The notes under the pieces were generated by a model. The model was not told where the DNA came from and did no database searches. It saw only the letters and a list, made by a program, of their open reading frames with translations. Positions 35,141 to 48,500 of a stretch of 64,000 nucleotides of DNA are shown here, in pieces. The stretch is from NCBI RefSeq assembly GCF_964355755.1, contig NC_092673.1:22201001-22265000 (forward strand), read 5' to 3'. Positions within the stretch are counted from its first letter, which is position 1. Every line of letters starts with the position of its first letter. The stretch comes from Antedon mediterranea. Taxonomy: Eukaryota; Echinodermata; Crinoidea; Comatulida; Antedonidae. The position numbers were made by a program, and so were the translations under genes.

Positions 35141-36526
35141 GTTTACCGTGACTACGTTATTCTATTATTCGTAGCTCAATTTAACCACAAAAGAAATATG
35201 CAGACGTCTTATACAGAAAGATAAATGCTTTTAACTGGTACGTTAGTTAAATTTAATCGTCCCTTCCCTGTTTATAATAACTGGTTGATTTAGATCTAAT
35301 AATTTTAGGCTACATAATAATTATTTATTAAAGATGTATTGTCCCTTTGACTAATTCCAAAAAAAAAAAAAAAAGATGTTGAAAAAAGTGGGTCATTTTG
35401 AAGTATCATATAATAGTTATTAACTTTCACCAAAAAATAGTCGAAAAAAAAATCATTGAACTGAAATACAGACGTTTTTTTAGTTCAAAAAATAACAAAA
35501 AGTTTTCGATCAAAATCTCATAATGCAACGCGCTTACTTGGCTACTCTGTATGCACAATCATAAAACTTCCTCGCGATCTGTGTGAGAACACCTTCTCAA
35601 CCGTGACGAGTTGTAAACAATCCTAATTAGCATCATGCATAATGCATACTCGTGGTTTAAATCTTTGTTTACTTTCGCTCGCGACGATTTTCCAGACGAA
35701 ATGTAATCAAATTAATTTACCTGTTAATTACGTAAACTTGTTTTTTTGGCTCGAATTTTCGACTTAAGGTGAATAACTTTAATATTACTTTGATATGGTC
35801 AATTTAAATTTAGAATATTTTGACCTTCATTTTTTTGTGTTTCAAGGGACAATACATCTTTAATATAAATTTTTTGAAACACATGTTTTGTAGTGTATAG
35901 TTTATAGGTAACATTACTTATTTTATTAAAACAATTGGTCCTAATCATCTCATTGAGGCCTAATTTGTCTACGGTCTCTGGGGAAAAACTATATATAGAA
36001 ATGATATAATAAATAAGCATTCTGTCATTGTTAATTTATAGGCCTATCCTAGATTTTAATTTTTAAAATTGTTATTTTTATAATTTTATTCATTTGAAAA
36101 TTAATCATTTATAAAAAAAGAAAATCGCATTAATTTGGCATTACGCGCAAAAACTGGACACTCATTACAGTGTAGTAGTACAATACATAATACATTTTGT
36201 AGGCCTAGGGCCTATATTAATCATTATTGAAGATGTGAACATTTTGAAAAAATTAAAAGAAATGAAATCAATCCTGAAAAATAGATGGCTCACTTTCCTT
36301 TTATTCACCTGCCACACTCTGTGTAATTTACTACATACACGTCATCTCGGCCGCATCAACAAAACAAAACACGGCAAGCTAGTATTATTACACATGCTCG
36401 CTCTATCCCCAAAAAACCAGTACAAGCAAGATTTTGTTGATAACTTTTAACACCATTCCATTGAATTGTTGTTGCCGCCGCCCCGCACCTAAGCCTGGCC
36501 TAAGGGACAAAAAGATGTAAATAATT
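35141..36526. other. Divergent intergenic region between MIF and SUCO
   Basis: It must hold both promoters. The intact MITE 35328-35863 occupies 39 percent of it. No other coding signal is seen; the frame at 36235 has no support. Confidence 0.55.
35328..35863. mobile_element. Intact MITE, 536 bp, TA target site duplication
   Basis: Termini TTAAAGATGTATTGTCCCTT and AAGGGACAATACATCTTTAA are inverted repeats. They are flanked by TA on both sides (35326-35327 and 35864-35865), as for Tc1/mariner-type insertion. No transposase frame lies inside. It is located about 190 bp upstream of the MIF start codon. Confidence 0.88.
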
Positions 36527-39500
36527 ATGGCGAAAAAGAAATTACATAGAACAACTATATTGCTGTTTGTTTTTCTCATATCAAGGTAGGCCTATATTTC
36601 CTTCTATTTTTGTTCAGCTAAAAGCTAGCCCAGCTAGAGGCTTAGACTAGGTAGGCCTAGCCTAGTAGCTAGCCTATCTCCCGTCTATGTATGACATGTA
36701 TGTTAGGTAGGCCTAGCTAGGCAGGATTAGGCTCCTGGCTAGTTAAGCTAGGCTAGCCTACACAGTACAGGCTAAAGTATCACACAGTGAGCAGAAGTCA
36801 ACCTAGGCCTAGGCCTAGCTAGCCTACTAAAGTCTAAATGAGCCTAGGCCTAGTTTGGCCACTACCTAGGTAGGCGGTCCATTTTATTAATATATTTATA
36901 ATATTGTTAAATACTGTTTATGTATCATGATGGAGCATGCGAATATGATTAAACTGGTCGTTCTTACTTATTTTACCGCACACATGAAATGATTCTAGTT
37001 TTTTGTTGTGTTGAGTTCCAGGTCAACATTATTTAACTAAATTTTAAAATGACAATTTCAGACAAGGTTTGTTCATTTTACATCTCCCTGGTTTGTTTGA
37101 ATAGAAAGTGTTCTATCTGTGTATACTTACTCTTCTCCTTCCTTTTTTAACCACATTTTCTCATTTCAGCTTCTTATTCAGTCTGTCACTATGTTCAGAC
37201 CATGCAAGACAAAAAACTAGTGATGACCATGAACATGAGACAAAACAAAGTAAAGCACATATTCACCCAACGGTAAGCAAGTCCATTAATTATAGGTGGG
37301 GAGGGGAGAGGGTTCAATGTTTAAGTACTGTATTTATTCGAATAAATGCCCCCACCCCCACCACCATTTCTTTTTTTAGTATAATTCATTGATTGATATG
37401 ATCTACAATTTACGAAGCATTTTTACTGTATTTTATCACTTCTCAATATTAATTATGTTGTATTTTTTCATATCTATGTGGGGGTGGGGGGGGGGGTATT
37501 TATTTGATTATACATGTTACATATTACACCCCCGAATAAACCCCTCCCTCGAATCAACCAAAAAACCCACCTGAACAATACATTCTCAGGGGAGAATAAA
37601 TATTGTATTTTTTTCAACCACTTACTCTATGCATTCAAAAACTGTTTTATAGTTACATCCCTAATTTACTAATTCAACATATTTATGATTTGATTGTTAG
37701 TGAAATACAAACTACAATTGATTTAATGTGTTAGTTTCTAATGCATCTGAAACTTTTCTGCCACATGTTTTATTGTATCTAAATTCGTCCAGCTGCATCA
37801 TGTACTATAATTGCAATTTTGTTTTTCAAAACATCTCACATTTTGGTTTTCTAAATGTATTCATCAATTTGGCAAGGATAAAAAAAAGTCAGCTTTATTT
37901 GTTGTACAGTATAATTTTATAGTTTTTAATAAAAAAAATATTTCTAAAAATCAAATGGACATTAAAAAAATATATAATAGTATAAATAAATATTATATTT
38001 CATTTTAAAATTTAAACTAAAATTATATAATAAAAGGAGTTCCCTTAAAGTTGTTTGTCCTGGATCCAGGGTGCTTAAAAGTAAATGATGATGGATGTAA
38101 AAAATGTTGCTGGTTAACACTTAATTACTTCCTGTCTCTGTCCCACTCCCACACCAGTTATAACCAACTTGAGGTGCAGGACGCCTTAATTATTATTTGG
38201 TTTTTCTCTCAAATGTACTACTCTACGGTAGAGTTTACTTGAAATAAATACTACCCTTTGAATTTTTTTTTAATACTAAAGTGTTCTAATACAATAAGTA
38301 CCTTTGAAGTACAAGTTGTATAAACACACCTGTTGCATGAATTTTCCACTGTGCATAATAATTCTGTTTACAGGGATGGTACTGTATAACAAGGGCGGGA
38401 AGTTGGTAAACTAGGTAAAATGTTCTTCTGTTTACCTGTCCTACAATTCCATCTGGGTATGACTGTCACAGTACACAATTTCAGTGGCCTTGTAAAATGT
38501 GGCAATTAACGCAACAATAAGTAATTAATCAACAGTTTAATGAGTGTTACAATAATACTATTCAGTAATAATTTGTATGAATTTATAATTGTTTTTATAA
38601 TTAAATTTGAATGAAAGTGTACTGTATTTTAATGAACCTTATTAGCAGATGTTTTATAGCTTGTGGGTGTCAGGCAGGTTCATCATATCTTGTAAATAAT
38701 GGTACAGTAGACTATGTCCACAGGAATATCAAATAAATCTGGAAAGTGTTACTTCAGATATTACGTATTTGGTGATATTAGATACTTGTTTCTGCTGTTT
38801 CTCACATCAACCGATACTTTGATTTACAACTGAGATACCAAAATAAAAATGACTTTAAATTAAATTGAAAATGTAAATTTTGAAGGAAAGAATACTTAAA
38901 ACCAGGTTGGAGTCTTCAAACAACATACCTAAATTGAACAGTCTGTAACATTATACAGAATATGAATATTAACTATTGTACATTAAGTCATAATCATGGG
39001 GTCACATGTCACTTAAATTAATGTTAGTGAGTTGTTTGACTGACCGGCAAAAAATAATAATTGACTTATAAATCTGTATAACCCTGATAACGCAATAAAT
39101 CAAGTTCCGTCGTACTATAAGTTGTTACTGAATAAGTTATGTCTGAAAAGTTACGTTTCATATTTTCTGATATGAATTTCCTGATGATTTCCTTATACGT
39201 AGAATATGAATAACCTTTGTAATTTATATTTTGACTATGATATTAAAATCCAAGAATTATTATTTACTATGAGACTATGCTAAATGCATGTATTTTGTAA
39301 AAGGTGTAAAGTTGGATCTAACATTGAACATTATTATCCATATTAAATTTTCAAAACTATACTTAAATAAAAAACTATACTATAAAATAATAATAAAATG
39401 TTTCCTGATTCTGTAAAATTCTTTTATTGACTTTCCCATCTGTTTGATATCAGGAAACAAGATGTGAAATTTTAAGAAAACAGTTTTTTTTAACGCAGTA

Positions 39501-42500
39501 TAAAAAGTATAATTTTTAAAAATCATTCATAGCAACAATAACTGATTTGGTAGATTTAAAATAATTATGTACTGTAAATATTATGAAACAAAACTGAAAG
39601 CATATTCTGACATACTGTAATTATTCTTTCATTTTGTATTATAAATTATAGACTACTGTATACATTTAAATTTATTTGCGTGTACAATATTTCAAACTCA
39701 TATCCACTACATATAACATGTAAACATGGTTTTAACTTCTAAATAGAAATGTTGAGAAATGATAAACTTTATTGTGCAGGTATTTTGCTATCTTTATTGT
39801 CTTCGCCCTCGATATAAAAACCATTATGAGGTCTTTCATGCCTGCTCAGATTCCGGCTTCTGCACATAAAATAGCGTCCCAATGTTTTGTTTTCATGACA
39901 ATCCACGTCTATCATTATACTTGATATGCGCATAACCTTGTGGTGTGTCGTCAAAACGAAAATTGGCTAATGCTGTCACTCGAAATCTGACGCGAACTGA
40001 AGCTGAACCGGAGCAGGTGTGGAAAAGCTCTAAATTCATTACACACATACAGTATATATTTGAACCTGCAGAGTGGGAAATATAGAGGGTAAGCTAAAGA
40101 GTGGGAAATATAGAGGGTAAGCTAAATGAAGCTGTTTGGTACAGTATTTTCATATGCTGTACACCTGTTGACATCAGGTCTATGCTTATATTGAGGTTTC
40201 AGTTTAGTTTATTTCACACAACATATAATAAATACATTTGTAATGATAAATATTAAATAATAAAATTTCACTGTGCATGGAGATTTCAATAAGCCATAAT
40301 GGCTTGTGAGCCCACTTTGTAAACAAATCGATCTGCGCATGCGCAAGCATTTCGGAAAAACTTTAGTTACGTACGTCGAGAACCTTATTTCTGATAAATA
40401 GTGTCAGTGAAATGATAACCGAAGGGTATCGAAACATGGAAGAATCATTAAATTTCCGCAAAATGATTAAGAAAACAAAAGTAAATTCAAGTTATGCTTT
40501 TAAGCCAAACAATAAGAATTGTTCATCGCAATATCCTACATATTTATCACCCAATATTTTTTTGTATTTTGTATATTAATTTTTGTCCTCAGTGAGGAAA
40601 TTCGGATTAGGCCCTCCACGGACCCACGGAAGCCAGCAGTGCAGCGCCTACCAGATTAGGCAATGAGAGTAAAGCATCTTGCCTAAGGATGCAATTAGTA
40701 TGGTACAGATAACCTCGAACCCATGCCTATCACATGCTAGTCCGATATTACCATTACACCATCACTCTCCAGTATATACAGCATCCGCCACGATTTCTAG
40801 ACGGTCTCCCATCCAGAACGCAACCGGGCCCAATGTTGCTTAACTTCGGTGATCTGACGAGAACCGGTGTTTCAACGCAGTATGGCCGTATATATCTATA
40901 TCAACCTAGTATCTACCCCCAATTTATTCCATGATTTATTTTAATATGAGCGGTGTATGTTGCGTGCGACACATCCAATGCGTTCTACACTTTATGCAAA
41001 ATGTTAAAATGTTGACATCATCCATTACAGTGAGTGTTTACCTGCGAAAGCTCCTTATAGTAATACACTTTGACTAGTCTTTCACTCAAAATTTTCGCCA
41101 AATTTAAGTTTTCTATTCTGTCATTATTATTTCATATTTACTATTATTTCAATTATTTAAATTATTTTTTTATTAGATACACAGTGCTAAGAAACTTGAA
41201 GATAAAAACAAAGAAGTTGATGACAAAAAGGAAAGAAGAAGAGAAAAAGAAAGTACTAAATCTATCCCAGCAACCCCTACCTCATCCTCGTTGCCATCAT
41301 ATAACAAGTAAAGCGTGATGTTATTAGTATTTATCTTATGCTCAAATATCATGTCAATTGTTATCTATACAGATAAATTAAACACTAGGCAAATATTTAC
41401 ATTGTGAACATCCTGGTGGTTCTTATACAGATATTGCAAGTGAAATGTATTTTGTACTTCATCTCTCTATCTATGTCAATAGAGCCATAATTATTTCCAG
41501 AAGTCTTGATAACAATTTCTGTTAGTAAATTAAACATTTTGGTAGCTTTTCACAGGTCTCGTCGCGTAAACACATATTTATAAGCGTGCACACTTTTCCG
41601 AACTGTCAGTTCGGAAATTAATTAAAGAAAAAATATTTTTTAAGCTATAATGAAATGACATTGGTACTATAATTACTGCAAATAATCAACAATAATTATA
41701 TTTTTTATCAATTTATGATATGAAATTTTAAATACATAAAATTACAATTTTTACTAATATAGTATTTATTATCAGGTCTGAAGCAAGTCTCCAAACTAGT
41801 CACAAGGATTCTATAAAAACACAAATAAGTAATAATACTCAACAAGTTAGTGACGAAGAAAATAAAACGTAAAGTACTATATTTATTATTATTTCCTTTT
41901 ACCTTCTTCAGCCTAATAATATAATTGTTTAGTATTCTGAATTGTATAATAGTGGACATAAAAAGGTGTACTCGCGTAAAACATTTTGATAATTTTAAAA
42001 TAGAAAAGTTATATTTGTTTAGATTTTAGCAAAATGCCTGTCCCAGACCAAGTATAACAAGCAGTTTTGTGGGGAAGAATTAAGACACCATTTCCCAATA
42101 CAATTCCAGCCATTTTCATATCCCGGTGGGGGTGGGTGTATGCAGTAGGGAAAAAACAACCAGACAAACCCTATCTCTCTCTCTCTTAAGGTACTGTAAT
42201 TCCTTTGTGTAATTTCCTCAAATTATTACTTTGTTTTTATGTTACAGAAAACAATCAGAAACTGCACTTGGTGGTGGAAGTAATAGTAAAGAGGATCTAA
42301 AATTTGGGAACCAAGAAGTGCTTGGCGGTACAGAACATAAAATAACAAATGGGAACCAAGAAGTGCTTGGTACTGAAGGTAAAATAACTAATGGGAACCA
42401 AGAAGTGCTTAGTGGTACAGAAAAAAACAAAAAACCAAATGGGAACCAAGAAGTGCTTGGTACTGAAGGTAAAATAACAAATGGGAACCAAGAAGTGCTT

Positions 42501-45500
42501 GGTACTGAAGATAAAATAACAAATGGAAACCAAGAAGTGCTTAGTGGTACAGGAAAAAACAAAAAAACAAATGGGAACCAAGAAGTGCTTGGTACTGAAG
42601 GTAAAATAACAAATGGGAACCAAGAAATGCTTAGTGGTAGTACAGAAAACAAAAAGCCAAATGGGTACCAAGAAGTGCTTGGTGCTGAAGATAAAATAAC
42701 AAATGGGAACCAAGAAGTGCTTAGTGGTGCTGAAGATAAAATAACAAATGGAAACCAAGAAGTGCTTGGTGCTGAAGATAAAATAACAAATGGAAACCAA
42801 GAAGTGCTTGGTGCTGAAGATAAAATAACAAATGATAACCAAAAAATGCCTGGTAATGAAGATGAAGTGAGGACAATTATACTCCCTCATCATGTGATCA
42901 AAGAGGAACAACATGATAAGGAGGAACAACAAGAGAAGGAGGAGGAGAATAATAAAAAAGAAGTGGAACAATTGAATACTGATGATCCTAGTGCTGGTCA
43001 AACTAGTGAATCAGATCCAAACCAGTCTAGAAAAAATATTGAAGAATTTCTGCGCTTAGATATAGAACAAGAATTGAAAGCATCTCGAAAAGAGGGAGTT
43101 GTAAATGAGAAGGTGGAAAAGAAAGTTGTGGAAGGAGATATTTTAAAAGAAGATGCAAAGAGTAAACATGATAATGTGCAATATACTAGTGATGAGCTGA
43201 AGAATGATGAAACAAAAACAATGGAAAAGGAAAGAAAAGAAGAAATAATAGATAAAAAAGAAAATGAATCAGAAGAAAATATAGATGGTATATATATACC
43301 AGAGATTGATTTAACTAAAAAAGAAGATGAAAAGAAAGATGAAGATAAGATGGAAGGGAAAGAGGAAAAGATAGTGAAAAAGGAGGAAATAGATCCAATG
43401 CCGTCATTTGATGAATGGAAACAACTAAAGCTTGTCATAAATGAACAAGAAAAATTAAAAATAAAAGGTATGTATCTTATTCTATTACTTTATTTGCAAG
43501 TGGGCTGGTTTATGAATGAATGAATTTGTTTAATGCTTCCTGTGTGCTGTTATAAGTATCTAAAGCATTTCAGTTTCAACATGGAGTTTTTCCTCCATGG
43601 TTTCAATTAGTCCCACACCCAAATGTTATACAGGTACTGTACTGTGAAAAGGTCAAAGAGTTGATTTTGATCTATAAAAACAAGAGATATTGTTTTTGAA
43701 ACTGTATTTGAATCTTCCCGTTTCTGCTGCATAGCACAGAATGAACTGTTTATTTCAAAAGTATGATTTGTTTGGACCGCATTTCTATAAATAAATGTGA
43801 AACTGGAAAGATGAAAAAAAGAGTTGCTTTAATTGATTGATATTTTAATTCAATTCAAGTTCATATTTATTTAGACAAAAAGACATTTTACACGAACAAA
43901 TTTAGGTATTTCTTTCGTTTGTAAAGTCCCTTTACAAAATGAAAAAAAAATTGTAAATGTAGTTTATAATATTTTGTCGTAGTATTAGAAAGATGTGTTA
44001 CAATGTAATAGGTGATCCATGCAGTTTTGTATAAACTGTTCTTTATATCTATCGGTTGACCGAGTATGTATAGTAAAAAGACAATAACCTTTGTAAAAAC
44101 TATTGAAAACTAACTAAGTGAACGCCCTTGTTGAAACCAGGGAGTTTAACAACTCCCTGTTAGTGTAATTTGTTTTCAGGAATGTATTACTGTATTATTC
44201 AAATCTGGTATATACAATGTATAAATGCCCAAAGCTATACTTGGTAATTATATTGATGATGGACTTGATATCTAAAAATGTCCTATGCTCAATCGAAACC
44301 AAAATTTGTTTTTAATTTTTCTATATTTCTCCAATACTGAATATACTACTCTACACATTGATAAGCATTTATAATGTAGTGTGTGACCTTAAATTATGTC
44401 AAACAAATATAGGTCTAGTAGCTTTAATATTTGCTTATTATACAGTATATTATATTTGTTAAAACTTTTATGCATTTTTTCTTATGTAATTTTAATTTAT
44501 TATTATTATAGGCTACTGTAACTAATTGCTTATATGTTTTTAGCACACATAAATGGCCATCCTATTCCTGTGCCCCGACATAACACAAAGCTATCGAGTA
44601 AAAACTATGCATCTGTGGACTGTGGGTCTAAAATTGTAGATTCCAATAAAGAAAGTAGAGGCACTGCATCAGCAATATTAACAAGCAATAGGGATGAATA
44701 CATGTTGAACCCATGCTCAGCTAAAATATGGTAAGTAGGTCGCAACCTCATAATTATAAACATTATTAAATTTGTTAATTACTACATGAGACATTTATTT
44801 ATATTGCATACTATTTTTTTTCAAATATTTTATTATTTATTTTTATTGTTCAGGAGGGTTTTTAGAGCGGCGCTTATTTGGGGTATACACTGTATGGTAC
44901 CATGTATATTCCAAAAAATACCCCCTAGATATGAAAAAATACAATACATTTATGTATAATACTACCAAAATTACAAGTGACAATCAAAACAATACAATTA
45001 ACATCGAGAAGTGATAAAATACAGTAAAAAAAAAATGGTTGAAAAAATTAAAAAATTGCAGATCATGTCAATCAATGAATTCTACTACAAATAGAAATGT
45101 TTTGTAATACAATATTGTGTATATATTCATGTGGCAAGGCATTTATTTGAGGAAAGGGCTTTTTTTTTTATTTTATTATGTACAACAATTTCTTGTTAAT
45201 TCTGGAAGATTTGATTGATGTTTCTGTTAGTTGTTTTAAAATGTTGTATTTGTTAATCCTCTGAGGCGCCTTGAAGCTAAGGTGGTTCCATCTTGTAAGG
45301 CGCCTCTGTGTAATATACTGAATAAAAAAAAAAAAAAAGAAAAAAAAAAAGGGGCATTTAATCGAGGTCGAGGGTATGTAGGAGCATCAAAATGATGTTC
45401 TATTGTTCTAAAAACAAAAATAATTGTTAATTCTTAGGATATCCTGAAAACTATATAGGGAGTTACAGAAATAATAAATGGCATGTTCATAATATCATAG

Positions 45501-48500
45501 CCACCTTGCAAATTCACTCAACATTAATTGTTTTAATAGTTTAATATACCAAATCCATGCATTACAATACACATTGTATCCAAAATCCAATAAATACAGC
45601 ATAAGAGTTATAAAATAAAGAATTCTGTGGTAAATTATACGTACATTGTTAAGGATTGAAAAACGTGTAAAGAGTGTATAACATAGAGGAAAATTTTTTT
45701 TTTCTTCTTTCCTTATACTATTATATAAAAAATGCAATGGTAGTAGTGAGATATCAGATGTACTGAAAGTTATTTAATGTCAATTATTGTAATGTATCAT
45801 TACATTACTCATGTGCAATGCATTGTAAACGAACATTTTATTGATGAAGTGGGTCGATCCTACATAAGACAAAAAAAAACAGCAAATCTAACAAACAAAA
45901 CTCAATAGATAGTGGATTTACTTGTATTGTTATTGAAGTATGTCTGTTACTAATGTTGCCATATTTTGTTTATTAACAGTACTTAAAACATGAACACAAA
46001 AAAATTAGGTAAATTTACAGTAGTTAAAAAAACTATTTCATTTTGCTTTTTATCACATTTTTATTCATTAAATTATATAAATTAAAGATTCTTGAAAATG
46101 ATTAAAAAGTTTCATTAAATAACAGTTATTTTTTATTTGAAATGAAAAGATTCTTATTCAAGTGTGAATTTATAAGTTTTACCTGTTATTGATGTTTAAG
46201 GTTTACAGTTGAAATGTGTGAGCCTATTCAAGTAAAACGAGTTGAAATTGCCAATTTGGAACTATTTTCATCAACACCTGAAAGCTTTAAAGTGTTCACA
46301 AGTGACAGGTAAAGCTAAACAAATGTTTTAGAATAGTATTAAGGCTAGACACATTTAACGTAGAGATTTTACACTATCAAACTTTATGTGACAAAAATGT
46401 CCTCATATATGGACAATATGATGTCATATTAGGGCATACCATTACCATATTTGGGCACATGACACTTTTTTGTCACAATTAGTGGAAATGGTGATTTAAT
46501 GTTTGAGGGAAAATTGAACTTTTTTGTAATCTACAGTTACAGTACTGTAGATCATCAACTATATAGAATTCCTGGTACCCCCCGCTGCCCCCCCCCCCCC
46601 CCTCTCCACAAAGAATTTTTAACTTTGGAGTCCACCCTCTAGCCAATCTATAGAAGCTCATTGTAGAAAAAATGGTTCAGAATGAATAAGAACTGGGTTA
46701 TTCGGGAATGATACAAAAGTTCCAAAAGTTTAAGCATGGTTTTATTATTAAGTTAATTTCCAATTAAGTAACAAATCTTTATTTATTATTTGTTCAACTC
46801 ACTAAAATGCATAGAAATTACAAAATGCATATTAGTGAAGGATAGGACCAACAGGTGGTAAACACCTCTAAAACGGTCCAGTCCCAATTACATAATAAAA
46901 ACGTATATACAAAATTATAATGATGTAATGGCCTATGTAACATATTATAGAAATAACTGATCTTTTAAAAATAAACTTAAAGATGGCCGACATTTACAGC
47001 AGTGACAACAGTAAACCTTATTTGACTATATTATTAAACTATATTATTAAACTTCTATGAAATGTGTTACAGGGTAATATTGATTTAGTAAAATGTGTGT
47101 ATAGACAGCCATATGCTATTTAAGTTAACACATGTTTTATTGAACTGATTTTGTATGTGTATTTCATTTGCTTTATAGATACCCAACATCCTATTGGCGT
47201 GAAGTCGGTTTGTTTTACGCTAGAGACGAACGTTCTTTGCAAACATTTACAGTACACGACGAGACCTTATTTACAAAATTCATAAAAGTAGAATTCTTAA
47301 CATTTTTTGGAGAGGAACACTACTGTCCAATATCATTATTGAGGTGTGTTGTTTTTTCATATACAAAATATTATACTACCTTGTTATTATTATTATTTCA
47401 ATATACACTGAACTGTTTATTGTACCGAGCGGTAACGGTAATAAAAATATAGAATCTTTGTTATTCCTTATGACCATTTACAAACAACGCGGAGCGGATG
47501 GGTGGTTTCTGCTCAAGATAGATACAGACTCTACGTGGAAAAGCAACACAGTTTTTCACTTAATAACAATACCGTAAATAATAATATCAATTTATTTGAA
47601 AAAGAGATTCTTACTGTTATTTGTGATAAGAAATGAATGTTAACATTTAAAAGAATCAAACAAAATGTTTTTCAGTCTTGCAAGTAAGAAAGTAACATTA
47701 ATATACTTTGATTACATTGATTCATTTAGAGTATTTGGTACCAGTATGGAAGAGGAGATTGATAGTGAAAGTGATCAGCAAATAGATCCTAGTCCACCAG
47801 GTAATAAGTGGCAATTAGTAGACCAATGCAATATAGAAAAATAGTTACAATTTGATTAGGTGGGCTAGAAATGATTTGAAGAAAATTATTACAGTGGCTA
47901 ATCCAGGTGGTTGCCCTTTCTCCTCCTTTTTTTGACAGCTAAAAACAAATGATGAGGAACTGCTGCACTTTATGTTACCTATTTTTTAATAACTATTAAT
48001 ATTATATTTTAGCATTCCCCCTCCTACCACCAAAAAAAAAAGAATTCTGGATACGCAATATGCATTAGTGGCTCAATGAGCAACAGTGTTATATCGATCA
48101 GCTTATGAAATTGTACATTGCAGAACCAAAATGTCATTTTAATACATTTATTACGGTCATCCTCATTTTTACTGTTAATAAGAAGCCTACTTAAAAATAT
48201 GTAGTGTATTATAGTACAGGTCCTTACTGCTTTCATTTCAATTCAATATTTTTAAGATCTGATATTTTTTATACTTTAGAAGTGTTGCCAGTGCATCCAA
48301 CAGTCTCTCCAGAAGACACTGCTGCTGGAGATGGTATCTTTGACAGTGTTATCAAAATAGTGAAAGAGGCAGCTAAAGCATTCCATGGTGAGAGCTTTAT
48401 GGATTTCAATAAAAATATAATACGACTAGACAAGCAAATTAACATTTATATATTTAAACAAATCTATCATGTTCGAAATAAATCGTAAACATTTTCTGTT

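Noticed and set aside
39769-39954. Minus-strand 61-codon frame with basic and Cys/His residues.
   Set aside because: No splice sites or recognised family; the surrounding intron is rich in repeats.
40776-40896. A functional 5S rRNA gene.
   Set aside because: Several conserved positions differ from 5S consensus and the unit is directly fused to a tRNA-like and SINE body, so a retroposon head is more likely.
42242-43438. Three long minus-strand frames (136, 234 and 146 codons) opposite SUCO exon 5.
   Set aside because: Shadows of the repetitive coding strand; the plus frame has splice support and continues into the SUN domain.
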